64,000 bases of DNA from Limivicinus sp963617275 (GTDB taxonomy: Bacteria; Bacillota; Clostridia; Oscillospirales; Oscillospiraceae): NCBI GenBank assembly GCA_963617275.1, contig CAVENX010000012.1:75770-139769 (forward strand). Direction: 5' to 3'. A program made the position numbers and the translations under genes. How positions within the stretch are numbered: the stretch's first letter is position 1; every line of letters starts with the position of its first letter. The notes below the pieces were generated by a model. It saw only the letters and a program-made list of their open reading frames with translations, ran no database searches and had not been told where the DNA came from. This document shows, in pieces, positions 24,040 to 33,104 of the stretch.

Positions 24040-24774
24040 CTATCTTTTCAGCAGCCAGCTCTTACCGTAAATATACGGCGTTCCGCGTGAGCCATCCTCT
24101 ACTTTTCTGAGCATCGCTTCGGCATCCGTAACAGCAAGTCCGGCAAGCCTGTCAATCCCGCAGTCAAGGAGTGCAGGACACATAGGCACGGACGGGCCTA
24201 TGAGTATGGTGCAGGCGTTTTCGCACAGTGAAAGCAGGTGGGGAAGGGTTTTGTTCACTATCGCGTTTCCCGTTATCAGCACTATATCGCATTGCGGCAG
24301 AATATAGTCGCAGGCGCTGTCGGGATAGTCCCCACTCTGCGGCATACGCTCGATTATATATACCTGCGCCGCCTCGCGGTGTATCTGTTCGGTCATCTTC
24401 AAGTGGCCGATCGCGGCTACCGTTTTGCCCTTGATATCAAGCCCCGCGGTACAGTAATTTTCAAACGGTTCCTCACAGCAGAGCGCTTCCATGCGCTCTT
24501 TTGTATTATACCAGAGATTCGCCGCAGCAAGAGCAAGCCCCGCCTCGCGCAGATTCCAGCTTTTCACGGCGCTTGCGGCGTCCTTTATATCCATTTCTTC
24601 AAGCCCTGACGGAAACATGGGCGCTATGCTTTCCCCTTCAGTGCTCATAGCAATGCCGATCTTTCCTCCGCCAAGCGCCGCCGACCAGCGTCCCCCTCCT
24701 GCCATGCGGTCAATTACCGCGCCGTGCGGAATATTTTCAATTATGGTGTCGTAAAGCGAAAAAAACGAGTTCAT
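24040..24774 (-). CDS. DUF364/DUF4213 putative metal-chelation protein
   Basis: 244 residues. The N-terminal part resembles DUF4213 and the C-terminal part DUF364, with LDIKGKTVAAIGHLKMTEQI, a CDIVLITGNAIVNKTLP segment and TILIGPSVPMCPALLD. The family has a Rossmann-like fold and is thought to bind heavy metals or chelates; it often lies beside metal ABC importers, but none is adjacent here. The ATG at 24774 follows GAGGGG; the earlier TTG overlaps that site. Confidence 0.75.
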   Translation of the reverse strand: MNSFFSLYDTIIENIPHGAVIDRMAGGGRWSAALGGGKIGIAMSTEGESIAPMFPSGLEEMDIKDAASAVKSWNLREAGLALAAANLWYNTKERMEALCCEEPFENYCTAGLDIKGKTVAAIGHLKMTEQIHREAAQVYIIERMPQSGDYPDSACDYILPQCDIVLITGNAIVNKTLPHLLSLCENACTILIGPSVPMCPALLDCGIDRLAGLAVTDAEAMLRKVEDGSRGTPYIYGKSWLLKR

Positions 24775-24905
24775 TTTCCCCTCACAGTTCAAAAATTAAT
24801 TCTTTGTTCATTGTAGCACAAAACAAAATAATTGCCAATAGCCACGCTTCGTGGTACTATCTATATGTATTTATATGTCTTTATTTTTCTATGAAAGGAG
24901 CGGAA

Positions 24906-26219
24906 ATGAAGCGTATAATCTGCATGATATGCACCGGCGCTCTGGCTTTCTGTATGCTCGCGGGCTGCGGGAAAAAGGATACGGTTTCCGAAACGCCCGC
25001 CGAAAACGGGAGCGCACCGGAAAATATCCCTCAGGCGACGGCCGCCCCCGTGAGCACACCCAAAATATCCGCACGATACAACAGTCTTGACGAAGGCGAC
25101 AAAGATGAGATAAGCCAGGTTCGTGCTGAGCTCAGCTCGGTAGCGCAAAGCTGTATGGATATCTACGAAACGGCGGATCGCGGCAGCGCGATAAACGCCG
25201 TGCTTTCTGCCGATACCGTGCGCGCCATGGTTGACAGGATAGGGCAGCAGGGCTTTGCTGCGATAGATTTTGACGGCAGGCTCGATATGCGCTGTCCGGA
25301 GTCGATAGAATATTTCGGAAGCTGCATCGACAGCGGAAACGACATCTCCGTTTCGTACTATATGGTCTACAACGACGGGCAGATAAGCGTCTACCACCTT
25401 GGCCGTCAGAATGGTCTGTGGTACCTCATTGCGATGTCCTCCGGCTGGGACAAGAACTGCAAGCCGGAGATCCTGACCGAGGGGCGCTATGTGATAGGCA
25501 ACGTCAGATACACTGAGAAAGGCTGGCTCATATACAGCCGCGATACCGACAGCTTCGACGCGAACCAGCGCTCTAACACAAATTCCTATGTGTTCATCCG
25601 CGTAAAGCCCTGCGCCGCCGACAAGAAAGCACTCTGCAGCAAATATATAAAGCCGATAGGGTATTTCGAGAACAATCTGTTTACGACCACGTGGACACAG
25701 GCCGACTTTACCCCGATCGACTTCAACAGCCTTTTCTCCATGCTTTTCGGAATGTACAACGGTACGCAGTCTCTCACGGCGTCGAACGTTGAAGGCTACT
25801 ACCCTTCCGTTGAGGGCACGCGCCTTTCGCTTGTCCCGACAGAGAGCTTCGAGCGCACAGTACAGCATTATTTCAATATTGACTCCTCCGTTCTGAAAGC
25901 CATTTCAGATTACAGCTTCGAGCGCGGCGGGTACTATTTTCTGGGCTATGCCGACGGTATGTACAACATCACGCCGCGCTTCCCCGAACCGGAAGTGACG
26001 GATTATTGGTACAATTCCGACGGGAGCATCACAATGCATGTTGACGCGGTTTTCAAATGGTACGGCACGGACAAGGCGTTTTCACACGATGTTACCGTCA
26101 TGGAGACTTCCGACGGCTTCCGCTACGTCTCCAATACACTTTACGCCGACGAAAGCAGTATTCTCCCGGAGCGCAAGCTCTCAATGCTGCTTGATATTGA
26201 GCTTGAGAAGCTCAATTGA
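24906..26219 (+). CDS. Lipoprotein of unknown function
   Basis: 437 residues. A signal peptide with lipobox FCMLAGCGKK gives an anchored lipoprotein with a low-complexity linker (25-65). The remainder is rich in aromatic residues and beta-type sequence (SVSYYMVYNDGQISVYHLG, WYLIAMSSGWD). I do not recognise the family. ATG 24906 follows AAAGGAG. It is divergent from the DUF364 gene and precedes a HAD hydrolase gene. Confidence 0.7.
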   Translation: MKRIICMICTGALAFCMLAGCGKKDTVSETPAENGSAPENIPQATAAPVSTPKISARYNSLDEGDKDEISQVRAELSSVAQSCMDIYETADRGSAINAVLSADTVRAMVDRIGQQGFAAIDFDGRLDMRCPESIEYFGSCIDSGNDISVSYYMVYNDGQISVYHLGRQNGLWYLIAMSSGWDKNCKPEILTEGRYVIGNVRYTEKGWLIYSRDTDSFDANQRSNTNSYVFIRVKPCAADKKALCSKYIKPIGYFENNLFTTTWTQADFTPIDFNSLFSMLFGMYNGTQSLTASNVEGYYPSVEGTRLSLVPTESFERTVQHYFNIDSSVLKAISDYSFERGGYYFLGYADGMYNITPRFPEPEVTDYWYNSDGSITMHVDAVFKWYGTDKAFSHDVTVMETSDGFRYVSNTLYADESSILPERKLSMLLDIELEKLN

Positions 26220-26261
26220 GACCGTCAGAGAAGCAAGCTTTTTTGGCAAAAAGGCTGCAAT

Positions 26262-26293
26262 GCTTTTACAAGCTGAATTGAGCTTGTAAAAGC
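26262..26293 (+). terminator. Inverted repeat after the lipoprotein gene
   Basis: A 13-bp stem (26262-26274 with 26281-26293) around GAATTG. No clear T run follows, so it may be a weak terminator or mRNA stabilizer. Confidence 0.5.
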
Positions 26294-26348
26294 CGCGGCA
26301 AAGTTGTATTATATATGCGGCAAATAAAAAGTATTTACAGAGGTATAT

Positions 26349-27176
26349 ATGGACTTGGCGAAGCTGAAAAACTGTGAGCTTTTTCTGTTCGATATGGACG
26401 GAACGCTCTATCTCGGAGACAATGTTTATTCCGGTGCGATTGAGCTTATGAATGATCTTCCCGCTCTCGGGAAAAAATATATTTATCTTACCAACAATTC
26501 ATCCCGTGCAGGAAGTGATTATATCACCCGGCTGTGCCGTCTCGGCTTCCCGTGTGAGCGGGAAAACGTTTTTACCTCCGGTATGGCTACGGGGATGTAT
26601 CTTAACCAGCGTCATCCGGGCGCAAGCGTGTACCTCGCCGGAACAAAGGCGTTTTACAGAGAACTTTTGAGCTATGGCATAAAGCTTGTCAACGACGAAA
26701 ACGGCCACACCGATGCCGGCGCTGCCGATGTCGTGGTGCAGGGCTTCGATACCGAGCTTGTATATGAAAAGCTTGATCTGGCATGTCATTTTCTGCGCCG
26801 CGGAGCGGAATTTATCGCGGCAAACCCCGACTGGGTATGCCCTATGCCCAACGACGAGGTTTTGCCCGACTGCGGTTCGATTTGTGCGCTGCTCACTGCA
26901 TCCAGCGGGAAAGAACCGATCTATATCGGCAAGCCCAACCGCAACATGGTTGATGTTATCTCCGCAATGACGGGTATCCCCAACGAAAAGATCTGCTGCG
27001 TCGGCGACAGACTTTATACCGATATCGCCGTCGCTCAGAACGCCGGTGCGGTGTCGGTGCTCGTGCTCTCGGGCGAGACGACACGCGAAATGGCCGACGG
27101 GGCAGAGCGCAAGCCGGACTATATCCTTGCCGACGTTCATGAACTGCACACTCTTCTGAGCTCGGATCCCGCATGA
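26349..27176 (+). CDS. HAD-IIA hydrolase (NagD/AraL-like phosphatase)
   Basis: 275-residue phosphatase of the NagD/AraL/p-nitrophenylphosphatase group. Motif I FLFDMDGTLYLGD, motif II IYLTNNSSR and the C-terminal KICCVGDRLYTDIAVAQNAG are complete. AraL of Bacillus acts on sugar phosphates. It lies 3 kb from the EgsA/AraM-ABC locus and may add to the same phosphate metabolism, though it has its own leader. It ends about 85 bases before the glycosyltransferase start. Confidence 0.88.
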   Translation: MDLAKLKNCELFLFDMDGTLYLGDNVYSGAIELMNDLPALGKKYIYLTNNSSRAGSDYITRLCRLGFPCERENVFTSGMATGMYLNQRHPGASVYLAGTKAFYRELLSYGIKLVNDENGHTDAGAADVVVQGFDTELVYEKLDLACHFLRRGAEFIAANPDWVCPMPNDEVLPDCGSICALLTASSGKEPIYIGKPNRNMVDVISAMTGIPNEKICCVGDRLYTDIAVAQNAGAVSVLVLSGETTREMADGAERKPDYILADVHELHTLLSSDPA

Positions 27177-27260
27177 CCCGGTGCGGCAGTGCCGGTATTA
27201 GTACGGAATAAATATTTCAGGGTGCGTCCTGCCGGCGTGCCCTGTGTTTTTAAGGTGCCT

Positions 27261-29051
27261 ATGAAAATAACCTATATTTTCCCGCTTGCGCTTTTCCTGC
27301 TGCTTACGCTGTTTTTCATCTCTCTTCCGAATCTGCGCACATGCCGTCTCCCCTCCCGTGAAAAAGGCGGGACGGCCATCGGCAGGTATGACCTTATCAT
27401 CATGGCCGTTGTCATGTTCGTCTACGGCTGCGCCGCGTTCCTTGGGCTTGGAAACAAGAGCTCTCCGGAAAGCTTTGCCGCAATGGAAAATGTGAGCGCC
27501 GCAGTATACCTCGCGGAAGATAAATACCCCTCCCGCATAATGCTGTTCTCCGGCGTCGGCGAAGGCCGGTACACGATAGATTTTTCCGAGAACGGGGAGA
27601 ACTGGCAGCGTCTTGAGGATTTTGAGCAGGACTATGTGAGCGTCCTCAAATGGAACGAATATATTCCCTCAACAGAGCTTAAGCCGAGATATGTCCGCTT
27701 TACCGGCGTCGGCAGCGTGTATTTGGGCGAAGTTGCGATGTATGACGGAGACGGTGAGCAGATTGCCCTCTCCCCCGCCGACGGCAGCGCCGCTTCCGTG
27801 CTTATCTGCGATGAGCAGGATACGGCACACTCAAAGCAGCATTTTCTCAACTCCACCTACTTTGACGAGATATACCATGCCCGCACCGCGTGGGAACACC
27901 TTAACGCCGTCAAGCCCTATGAGGTGTCGCACCCGCCGCTCGGCAAGCTGCTTATCGCGCTCGGCGTGCGCATTTTCGGCATGAGTCCGTTTGGCTGGCG
28001 CTTTATGGGAACGTTTTTCGGCATACTGATGCTGCCGGTCATATATGTTTTCACAAAGAAAATGTTCGGCGGGTACAGTGCCCCCACAGCGGCAGCAATA
28101 ATCCTCGCCTCCGATTTCATGCACTTTGTGCAGACGAGGATCGCCACCATTGATACCTACGGTGTGTTTTTCACACTTTTGATGTACCTTTTCATGTATC
28201 TTTTCATTGATTGCGAGCACAATGGTGAGCACCGGCGTGCACTTGTGTTCCTCGCACTGTCCGGCGTAAGCTTCGGACTTGGCGCGGCGTCAAAGTGGAC
28301 GGGTATCTACGCCGGCGGCGGGCTTGCCGTCCTGTGGGCGCTGTTCTGGATATTCAACCGTGAGCGCGGATTCAGAGCCTTTGCAAAAAACGCTCTTTTC
28401 TGCGTCGGTTTCTTTGTCGTCGTTCCCGCACTTATCTACTATGTCAGCTACGCCGCATACGGCGTCGCCGCGGGTATGCACGGTGTCGGGATGTTCTTCA
28501 AAAAAGAATACTTCGATATTGTGATCGACAACCAGCAATTCATGTTCACCTATCATTCCGGCCTTGTATCTGAGCATCCTTACTCCTCCAAATGGTATCA
28601 ATGGATACTCGACATCCGCCCGATACTCTATTATCTTGATTACTACGGCGACGGGACGCGCTCCTCCTTCGGCGCGTTTGTGAACCCCGCACTTTGCTGG
28701 GGGGGACTGCTGGCGCTGTTTGTGCTGCTTTTTACGGCAATTTTCAGGCGTGACAGGCAGGCGCTTTTCATTCTCATTGCGTATCTCGCCCAGCTTCTGC
28801 CGTGGGTACTTGTGCCGCGTCTCACCTTTGAATACCACTATTTCCCCTGCTCCGTTTTTCTCGTGCTCGCACTTGCGTATGTGTTCAGGCTCATGCGCCT
28901 CGGCACTCCCCGCTGGAAGCTGTATATCGGCGGCTTTGCGGCAGTCTCCGTTCTGCTGTTTATCATGTTCTATCCGGCTCTTTCCGGCATGAGGGTCGAT
29001 AACTCCGCCGCCTCGGCGCTTCTGGGCTGGCTGCCCACATGGCCGTTTTAA
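27261..29051 (+). CDS. GT39/PMT-like membrane glycosyltransferase with discoidin-like insert
   Basis: 596-residue polytopic protein of the phospholipid-carrier-dependent glycosyltransferase (protein O-mannosyltransferase-like) group. The catalytic first loop STYFDEIYHARTAWEHL and SHPPLGKLLIALGVRIFG is intact. Before it, residues about 75-190 form an extracytoplasmic insert resembling an F5/8 type C (discoidin) module (YTIDFSENGENWQRLEDF, KPRYVRFTGVGSVYLGE). Such enzymes move a sugar from a lipid carrier to protein or polymer outside the membrane. The start at 27261 is chosen because hydrophobic sequence begins there and TAAGGTG precedes it. Confidence 0.82.
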   Translation: MKITYIFPLALFLLLTLFFISLPNLRTCRLPSREKGGTAIGRYDLIIMAVVMFVYGCAAFLGLGNKSSPESFAAMENVSAAVYLAEDKYPSRIMLFSGVGEGRYTIDFSENGENWQRLEDFEQDYVSVLKWNEYIPSTELKPRYVRFTGVGSVYLGEVAMYDGDGEQIALSPADGSAASVLICDEQDTAHSKQHFLNSTYFDEIYHARTAWEHLNAVKPYEVSHPPLGKLLIALGVRIFGMSPFGWRFMGTFFGILMLPVIYVFTKKMFGGYSAPTAAAIILASDFMHFVQTRIATIDTYGVFFTLLMYLFMYLFIDCEHNGEHRRALVFLALSGVSFGLGAASKWTGIYAGGGLAVLWALFWIFNRERGFRAFAKNALFCVGFFVVVPALIYYVSYAAYGVAAGMHGVGMFFKKEYFDIVIDNQQFMFTYHSGLVSEHPYSSKWYQWILDIRPILYYLDYYGDGTRSSFGAFVNPALCWGGLLALFVLLFTAIFRRDRQALFILIAYLAQLLPWVLVPRLTFEYHYFPCSVFLVLALAYVFRLMRLGTPRWKLYIGGFAAVSVLLFIMFYPALSGMRVDNSAASALLGWLPTWPF

Positions 29052-29057
29052 AACGTA

Positions 29058-29085
29058 TCCCCCGGAAAAATTCTCTGCCGGGGGA
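29058..29085. terminator. GC-rich inverted repeat after the glycosyltransferase gene
   Basis: TCCCCCGG (29058-29065) with CCGGGGGA (29078-29085). No long T run is present, so termination strength is uncertain. Confidence 0.5.
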
Positions 29086-29176
29086 ATAGAGCGAAATATA
29101 ATATTCCGTATGCGTTATGAATATAATGTTATATTGAATAAATGCCCTGATCGGGCGTGGTGAAAGTACGGGTGCT

Positions 29177-30496
29177 ATGAAAAGAAAAGCGATCAATATC
29201 ATTCTGACGGCGGCGCTTATAATCTCGTTTGCCGCCTGTATATGCCTGCTTGCAGGGCAGATACGCTCTGTGAGGCTCAACACGGAGGCGACCCGTTTTC
29301 TTTCTCAGGGCGAATACGAGAAAGCACGGGATATTTTTTCACTTCTCGGTGACGACGCCATGGTCAGTCGCTGCGGTGAGCTTATCGAGCACCGTACATA
29401 TCTGGATGCAAAGGCGCTTCTATCATCAGGTGAGTATGAAGCGGCAAAGGAACTGCTGCTGACCGTGCCGGAGCATCTTGACGCGCAGGAGCTGATAACT
29501 GAATGTGACTATCTCCGCGCCTGCAAGCTGGAGGATGAGGGGGATGCTCTCCCCGCGCTGCGTCTTTTTGAAAGCCTGGCCGGTTATTCAGACAGCGCGG
29601 ACAGGATCACGGGACTTAAGGAGAAGCTCTACGCTCAGGGCTGTGATCTTGCAAACCACTGTAATTTTTACGGCGCTCATGAGATATTTGCGGCGCTTGG
29701 CGACTATCTCGACAGCGAAACCATGCTCAAGCGCTGCGATGCGCGCCTGTCAATGGCGGAGGACGGCAGCAGACCCATTATCACTCCGGAAAACCTTTTC
29801 GCAAGCTTCCCTACCGGCGATCTTTATACCGCAGATACCGGCTACATATTTATCCCCGAAAACTGCGGCAGCACAACGGAATTTCTCATTTTCTTCCCCG
29901 GCGGCAGGGACATCGAGGAGCCGAGGGATTATATTTACAACTGCATCAACGCCTCATCCAGAGACACCGTTATTCTTTTCCTGTACAAAAACGGCCTTGG
30001 CGATATGGAAGGCAAGGCGGAAGCCGCCCTTGATACGCTCAAAAAAGCGGCTGATGAATGTTCGCTCACGCTCAAGGCTCCGCTTCTGTGCGGGACAAGC
30101 ATGGGCGCATACCCCGCCATGCACGCCGCCGCATACTATTACCTGAACCGTTCGCTCACCGTTCCCAAGGTGCTGTGCTTTGATGCAGGAGTCGATTGGG
30201 AGGAGACCGATCTAACGCTCTCCGCTTACGAGTGCGCCCAGCTTGCAAAGGCCGGTACGGAGTTCTGGCTGTTTGAGCAGTACGGCGTCGGCATGAACAG
30301 GGAGGGCATAAATCTTATGGCGGCTTCCGGCTGCAATGTGACCATGTTCGTATGCGCAAATCAGGATCACAACTCTATCCTGTACGACGCGCTGGACTGC
30401 GGCATGATAGATTGGGCATTCGAGCGCATAGCGCCGATAAAGTCCGACAACTACACCTACATTCCGCTCGACGCCGACTCGGTATATCCTTATTGA
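29177..30496 (+). CDS. Membrane-anchored repeat protein with alpha/beta-hydrolase domain
   Basis: 439 residues. One N-terminal membrane segment (7-28) is followed by repeated helical units of about 35 residues (FLSQGEYEKARDIFSLLGDD, LLSSGEYEAAKELLLTV), like TPR repeats. From about residue 210 an alpha/beta-hydrolase-like domain follows, with nucleophile elbow LLCGTSMGAYPAMHAA, candidate acid in VLCFDAGVDW and candidate histidine in ANQDHNSILYD. It is probably a surface-facing esterase or a non-catalytic scaffold. ATG 29177 has a GGTG-type weak site. A repeat-bearing terminator follows its stop. Confidence 0.7.
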   Translation: MKRKAINIILTAALIISFAACICLLAGQIRSVRLNTEATRFLSQGEYEKARDIFSLLGDDAMVSRCGELIEHRTYLDAKALLSSGEYEAAKELLLTVPEHLDAQELITECDYLRACKLEDEGDALPALRLFESLAGYSDSADRITGLKEKLYAQGCDLANHCNFYGAHEIFAALGDYLDSETMLKRCDARLSMAEDGSRPIITPENLFASFPTGDLYTADTGYIFIPENCGSTTEFLIFFPGGRDIEEPRDYIYNCINASSRDTVILFLYKNGLGDMEGKAEAALDTLKKAADECSLTLKAPLLCGTSMGAYPAMHAAAYYYLNRSLTVPKVLCFDAGVDWEETDLTLSAYECAQLAKAGTEFWLFEQYGVGMNREGINLMAASGCNVTMFVCANQDHNSILYDALDCGMIDWAFERIAPIKSDNYTYIPLDADSVYPY

Positions 30497-30500
30497 ATAC

Positions 30501-30762
30501 AACTGACGCGCCCCTGAAAGAGGCGCGTCAGTTTGTCAAAGAACCTCAATGAGGTTCTTTGACAAAAGGGCTGCACTGCGCTCTGTGCCTCGGTTGTTCG
30601 CCTATGGCGAACAATTCGACACTCGCTACGTGAGAAGAGTTTTCTCCGACGTACATGCCGCCGGAGAAAACGGTTAGAACTATTTTTTGCCTGCGGGCAA
30701 AAAACTCTGCGAGGCTTTTTTGACAGTCTAAACGCGCCCCTGAAAGAGGCGCGTCAGTTTAG
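30501..30762. repeat. Dispersed repeat copy B inside a duplicated terminator
   Basis: A roughly 194-bp insert (30534-30727) between two copies of a terminator hairpin with core ACGCGCC/GGCGCGT (left 30501-30533, right 30728-30762). The hairpin is unrelated in sequence to those around copies A and C. Left end TTGTCAAAGAACCTC forms a palindrome with GAGGTTCTTTGACAA. Right end is TTTTTTGACAGTCT. Internal hairpins are the same as in copy A. The insert lies between the convergent hydrolase gene (plus) and the AlaX gene (minus), where a bidirectional terminator would be expected. Confidence 0.88.
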
Positions 30763-30765
30763 GCA

Positions 30766-31944
30766 TCATGCACTGAAGTTTTTGAAAAAATTATTTATAG
30801 TTTCTTTGTCAAGCACGGCTTTGCCCTGTATCATCTCCCGGCTGCCGCCGCCCCTGCCGCCTATTCCTGCGTTTATCGCCTTTGAATTTGCGCGGAGGTC
30901 AACGCTTTTGCTGCCGATAATGTAATTATATCCGGCTTCGTCGCTGCCGGAAAATGCCGCTGCAACCGAGCCGCATTTTTCGGTAAGCATATTTACAAAC
31001 TCCCGCAGGGCGATATCGTCAAGCACATCGTCAAAAACGCAGATATTGCCCTCGGTTTCGGCGATGCTTTCGGCTTTCATGCGGGCAAGCTCCATGCTGA
31101 GTGCGGAAATGCGCTCCTTCTGCTTTGCCGTGTCAGTCAGCACACGCCCGACCGCCTTGGCGCACTCGTGGCGCTTCGCGCTCAGCAGCTGCGACACGGC
31201 AGTGATATTTTCCTGCATGACCCTCACGGTATCAAGCGCGTCCATGCCGCATACGAGCGTTACCCTTATTCCGCCTCTGTGGCGCATAAAATCGAGTATT
31301 TTGATAAGCCCGACCTCACCCGTGCGGTACACATGCGGCGCACAGCAGGCGCAGCGGTCAACGCCCGGGATATCGACGATCCTTACATCGTGGGTAAGCT
31401 CAAGCTTGCTGCGGTAATCCATCGAGGCAAGCTCCTCTCTGCCGGGGAAAAAGGCGGTAACGGGAATATCGGCGCGGACAGCCTCGTTTGCACGTTTTTC
31501 GATCTCCATAAGCTCGTTCCACGTAAGCTCTTTGTCAAAGTCTATGGTCATGCTCTCGCCGCCCATGTGGAAGCCGACATTTTCAACGCCGTGCAGCATA
31601 TGAGAAATGCCGGAGACAATATGCTCGCCGCTGTGGTTCTGCATACGTCTGTACCGCTGCTCCCAGTCGAGGGAGCAGCTATATTTTTCGCCGGGATTCA
31701 GCGGTGCGGCAACAAAATGCAATATCTCCCCGCCGTGTTCTTTCACATCCGTGACGCGCACCGTGCCTATATGGCCCGTATCCGCGTTCTGCCCTCCCCC
31801 TCCGGGGAAAAAAGCAGTCCTGTCAAGCGAGACGGCGGCGCCGTCCTTCGTTTCGTACACACCTGTCACAACGGCGTCAAATTCGTGTATGTGGCTGTCC
31901 TCGTAGTAAAGCCGACCGACTATGCCGCTTATTTTATCGTTCAT
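30766..31944 (-). CDS. AlaX-type alanyl-tRNA editing protein with DHHA1 domain
   Basis: 392-residue trans-editing factor that removes wrongly attached serine or glycine from tRNA-Ala. Zinc-site motifs HSGEHIVSG and CACCAPH match the editing domain of alanyl-tRNA synthetase. The glycine-rich AGIGGRGGGSREMIQGK segment is the DHHA1 domain. No aminoacylation domain is present. It overlaps the serA stop by 4 bases and is last in the mtaB-serC-serA-alaX run, which ties tRNA editing to serine synthesis. Confidence 0.88.
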   Translation of the reverse strand: MNDKISGIVGRLYYEDSHIHEFDAVVTGVYETKDGAAVSLDRTAFFPGGGGQNADTGHIGTVRVTDVKEHGGEILHFVAAPLNPGEKYSCSLDWEQRYRRMQNHSGEHIVSGISHMLHGVENVGFHMGGESMTIDFDKELTWNELMEIEKRANEAVRADIPVTAFFPGREELASMDYRSKLELTHDVRIVDIPGVDRCACCAPHVYRTGEVGLIKILDFMRHRGGIRVTLVCGMDALDTVRVMQENITAVSQLLSAKRHECAKAVGRVLTDTAKQKERISALSMELARMKAESIAETEGNICVFDDVLDDIALREFVNMLTEKCGSVAAAFSGSDEAGYNYIIGSKSVDLRANSKAINAGIGGRGGGSREMIQGKAVLDKETINNFFKNFSA

Positions 31945-33104
31945 ATCACTCTTACTCTCAAAACATTATCCATTCTGCGTATGGCCTCCGCCACATCCTC
32001 ACCGATGGCTGTTCCAAGGTCAACGATGGTATATGCATACTCGCCGCGGGGCTTGTTTATCATATGCTCAACGTTGATGTTCCTGTCGCCGACAAAATCG
32101 AGTATCTTTGTAAGCATGCGCGGAACATTGCGGTGCAGCACACACAAGCGGCACACGCCCATGCGGCTCAGCGCGGCGTTGGGAAGATTGACGGAGTTTC
32201 TTATATTTCCGTTGAGCAGATAATCGTAAAGCTCCTCCGCCGCCATTTCCGCACAGCGATCCTCACTCTCGGGCGTACACGCGCCGAGGTGCGGCATTGC
32301 GATCACATTCGGAGCCTTGAGAATTACCTCATTGGGGAAATCCGTCACGTACTTGCCGACCTTCCCACAGTCGAGAGCCGCGGTCATTGCGATGTCGTCC
32401 ACTACCTCCGCACGAGACTCGTTTATAATGCGCACTCCCTGCTTCATCATGGAAAACGCCTTTTCATTAAGAAGATGATGCGTGCTCTCGGTATAGGGGA
32501 CATTGATGCTTATAAAGTCGGAAAGAGAGAAAATCTCCGCAATATCGTCGCAGCGCTTCACCTCGCGGGAAAGCTGCCATGCCGCCTCGACAGACATGAA
32601 AGGATCATAGCCGTAAACCGTCATGCCGAACTCAAGCGCGATATTCGCCACCAGCGCGCCGATCGCGCCGAGGCCGATAACGCCGAGGGTCTTCCCCAGA
32701 AGCTCAGGCCCAGCGAAATTCGACTTTCCCTTTTCAACCAGCGACGGTATCTCTTCCCCCTTTCCCGCAAGCGTCTTCACCCATTCGACGGAGCCGATAA
32801 CATCTCTCGACGCCATCACCATCGAACATATCTCCTGCTCCTTCACAGCCTGCGCATTTGCACCGGGTGTATTGAAAACGACTATCCCCTTTTCGGCACA
32901 GTCCTCCACCGGAATATTGTTGAAGCCTGAGCCGGCCCGCGCAACGGCCAGCAGATTTTCGCCGAAATCGTATTCGTGCAGATTTGCCGAGCGGATAAGC
33001 ATACCGTCTGGCGCGTCAATATCCGCGCCTACCTCACAGCCGTGCTTTTTCAGTCTCTCTATGCCGAACGGGGAAATTGCGTTCATTGTTTTTATCTTAA
33101 ACAT
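31941..33104 (-). CDS. serA: D-3-phosphoglycerate dehydrogenase with ACT domain
   Basis: 387-residue first enzyme of serine synthesis (3-phosphoglycerate to 3-phosphohydroxypyruvate). The NAD site TLGVIGLGAIGALVANI, catalytic arginine region INVPYTESTHHLL and INESRAEVVDD, and the histidine in AMPHLGACTPESE are present. A C-terminal ACT domain (from about 315) would sense serine. The Ser-to-Cys-like details of the active site cannot be judged here. Its start overlaps the end of serC by 8 bases. Confidence 0.92.
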   Translation of the reverse strand: MFKIKTMNAISPFGIERLKKHGCEVGADIDAPDGMLIRSANLHEYDFGENLLAVARAGSGFNNIPVEDCAEKGIVVFNTPGANAQAVKEQEICSMVMASRDVIGSVEWVKTLAGKGEEIPSLVEKGKSNFAGPELLGKTLGVIGLGAIGALVANIALEFGMTVYGYDPFMSVEAAWQLSREVKRCDDIAEIFSLSDFISINVPYTESTHHLLNEKAFSMMKQGVRIINESRAEVVDDIAMTAALDCGKVGKYVTDFPNEVILKAPNVIAMPHLGACTPESEDRCAEMAAEELYDYLLNGNIRNSVNLPNAALSRMGVCRLCVLHRNVPRMLTKILDFVGDRNINVEHMINKPRGEYAYTIVDLGTAIGEDVAEAIRRMDNVLRVRVI

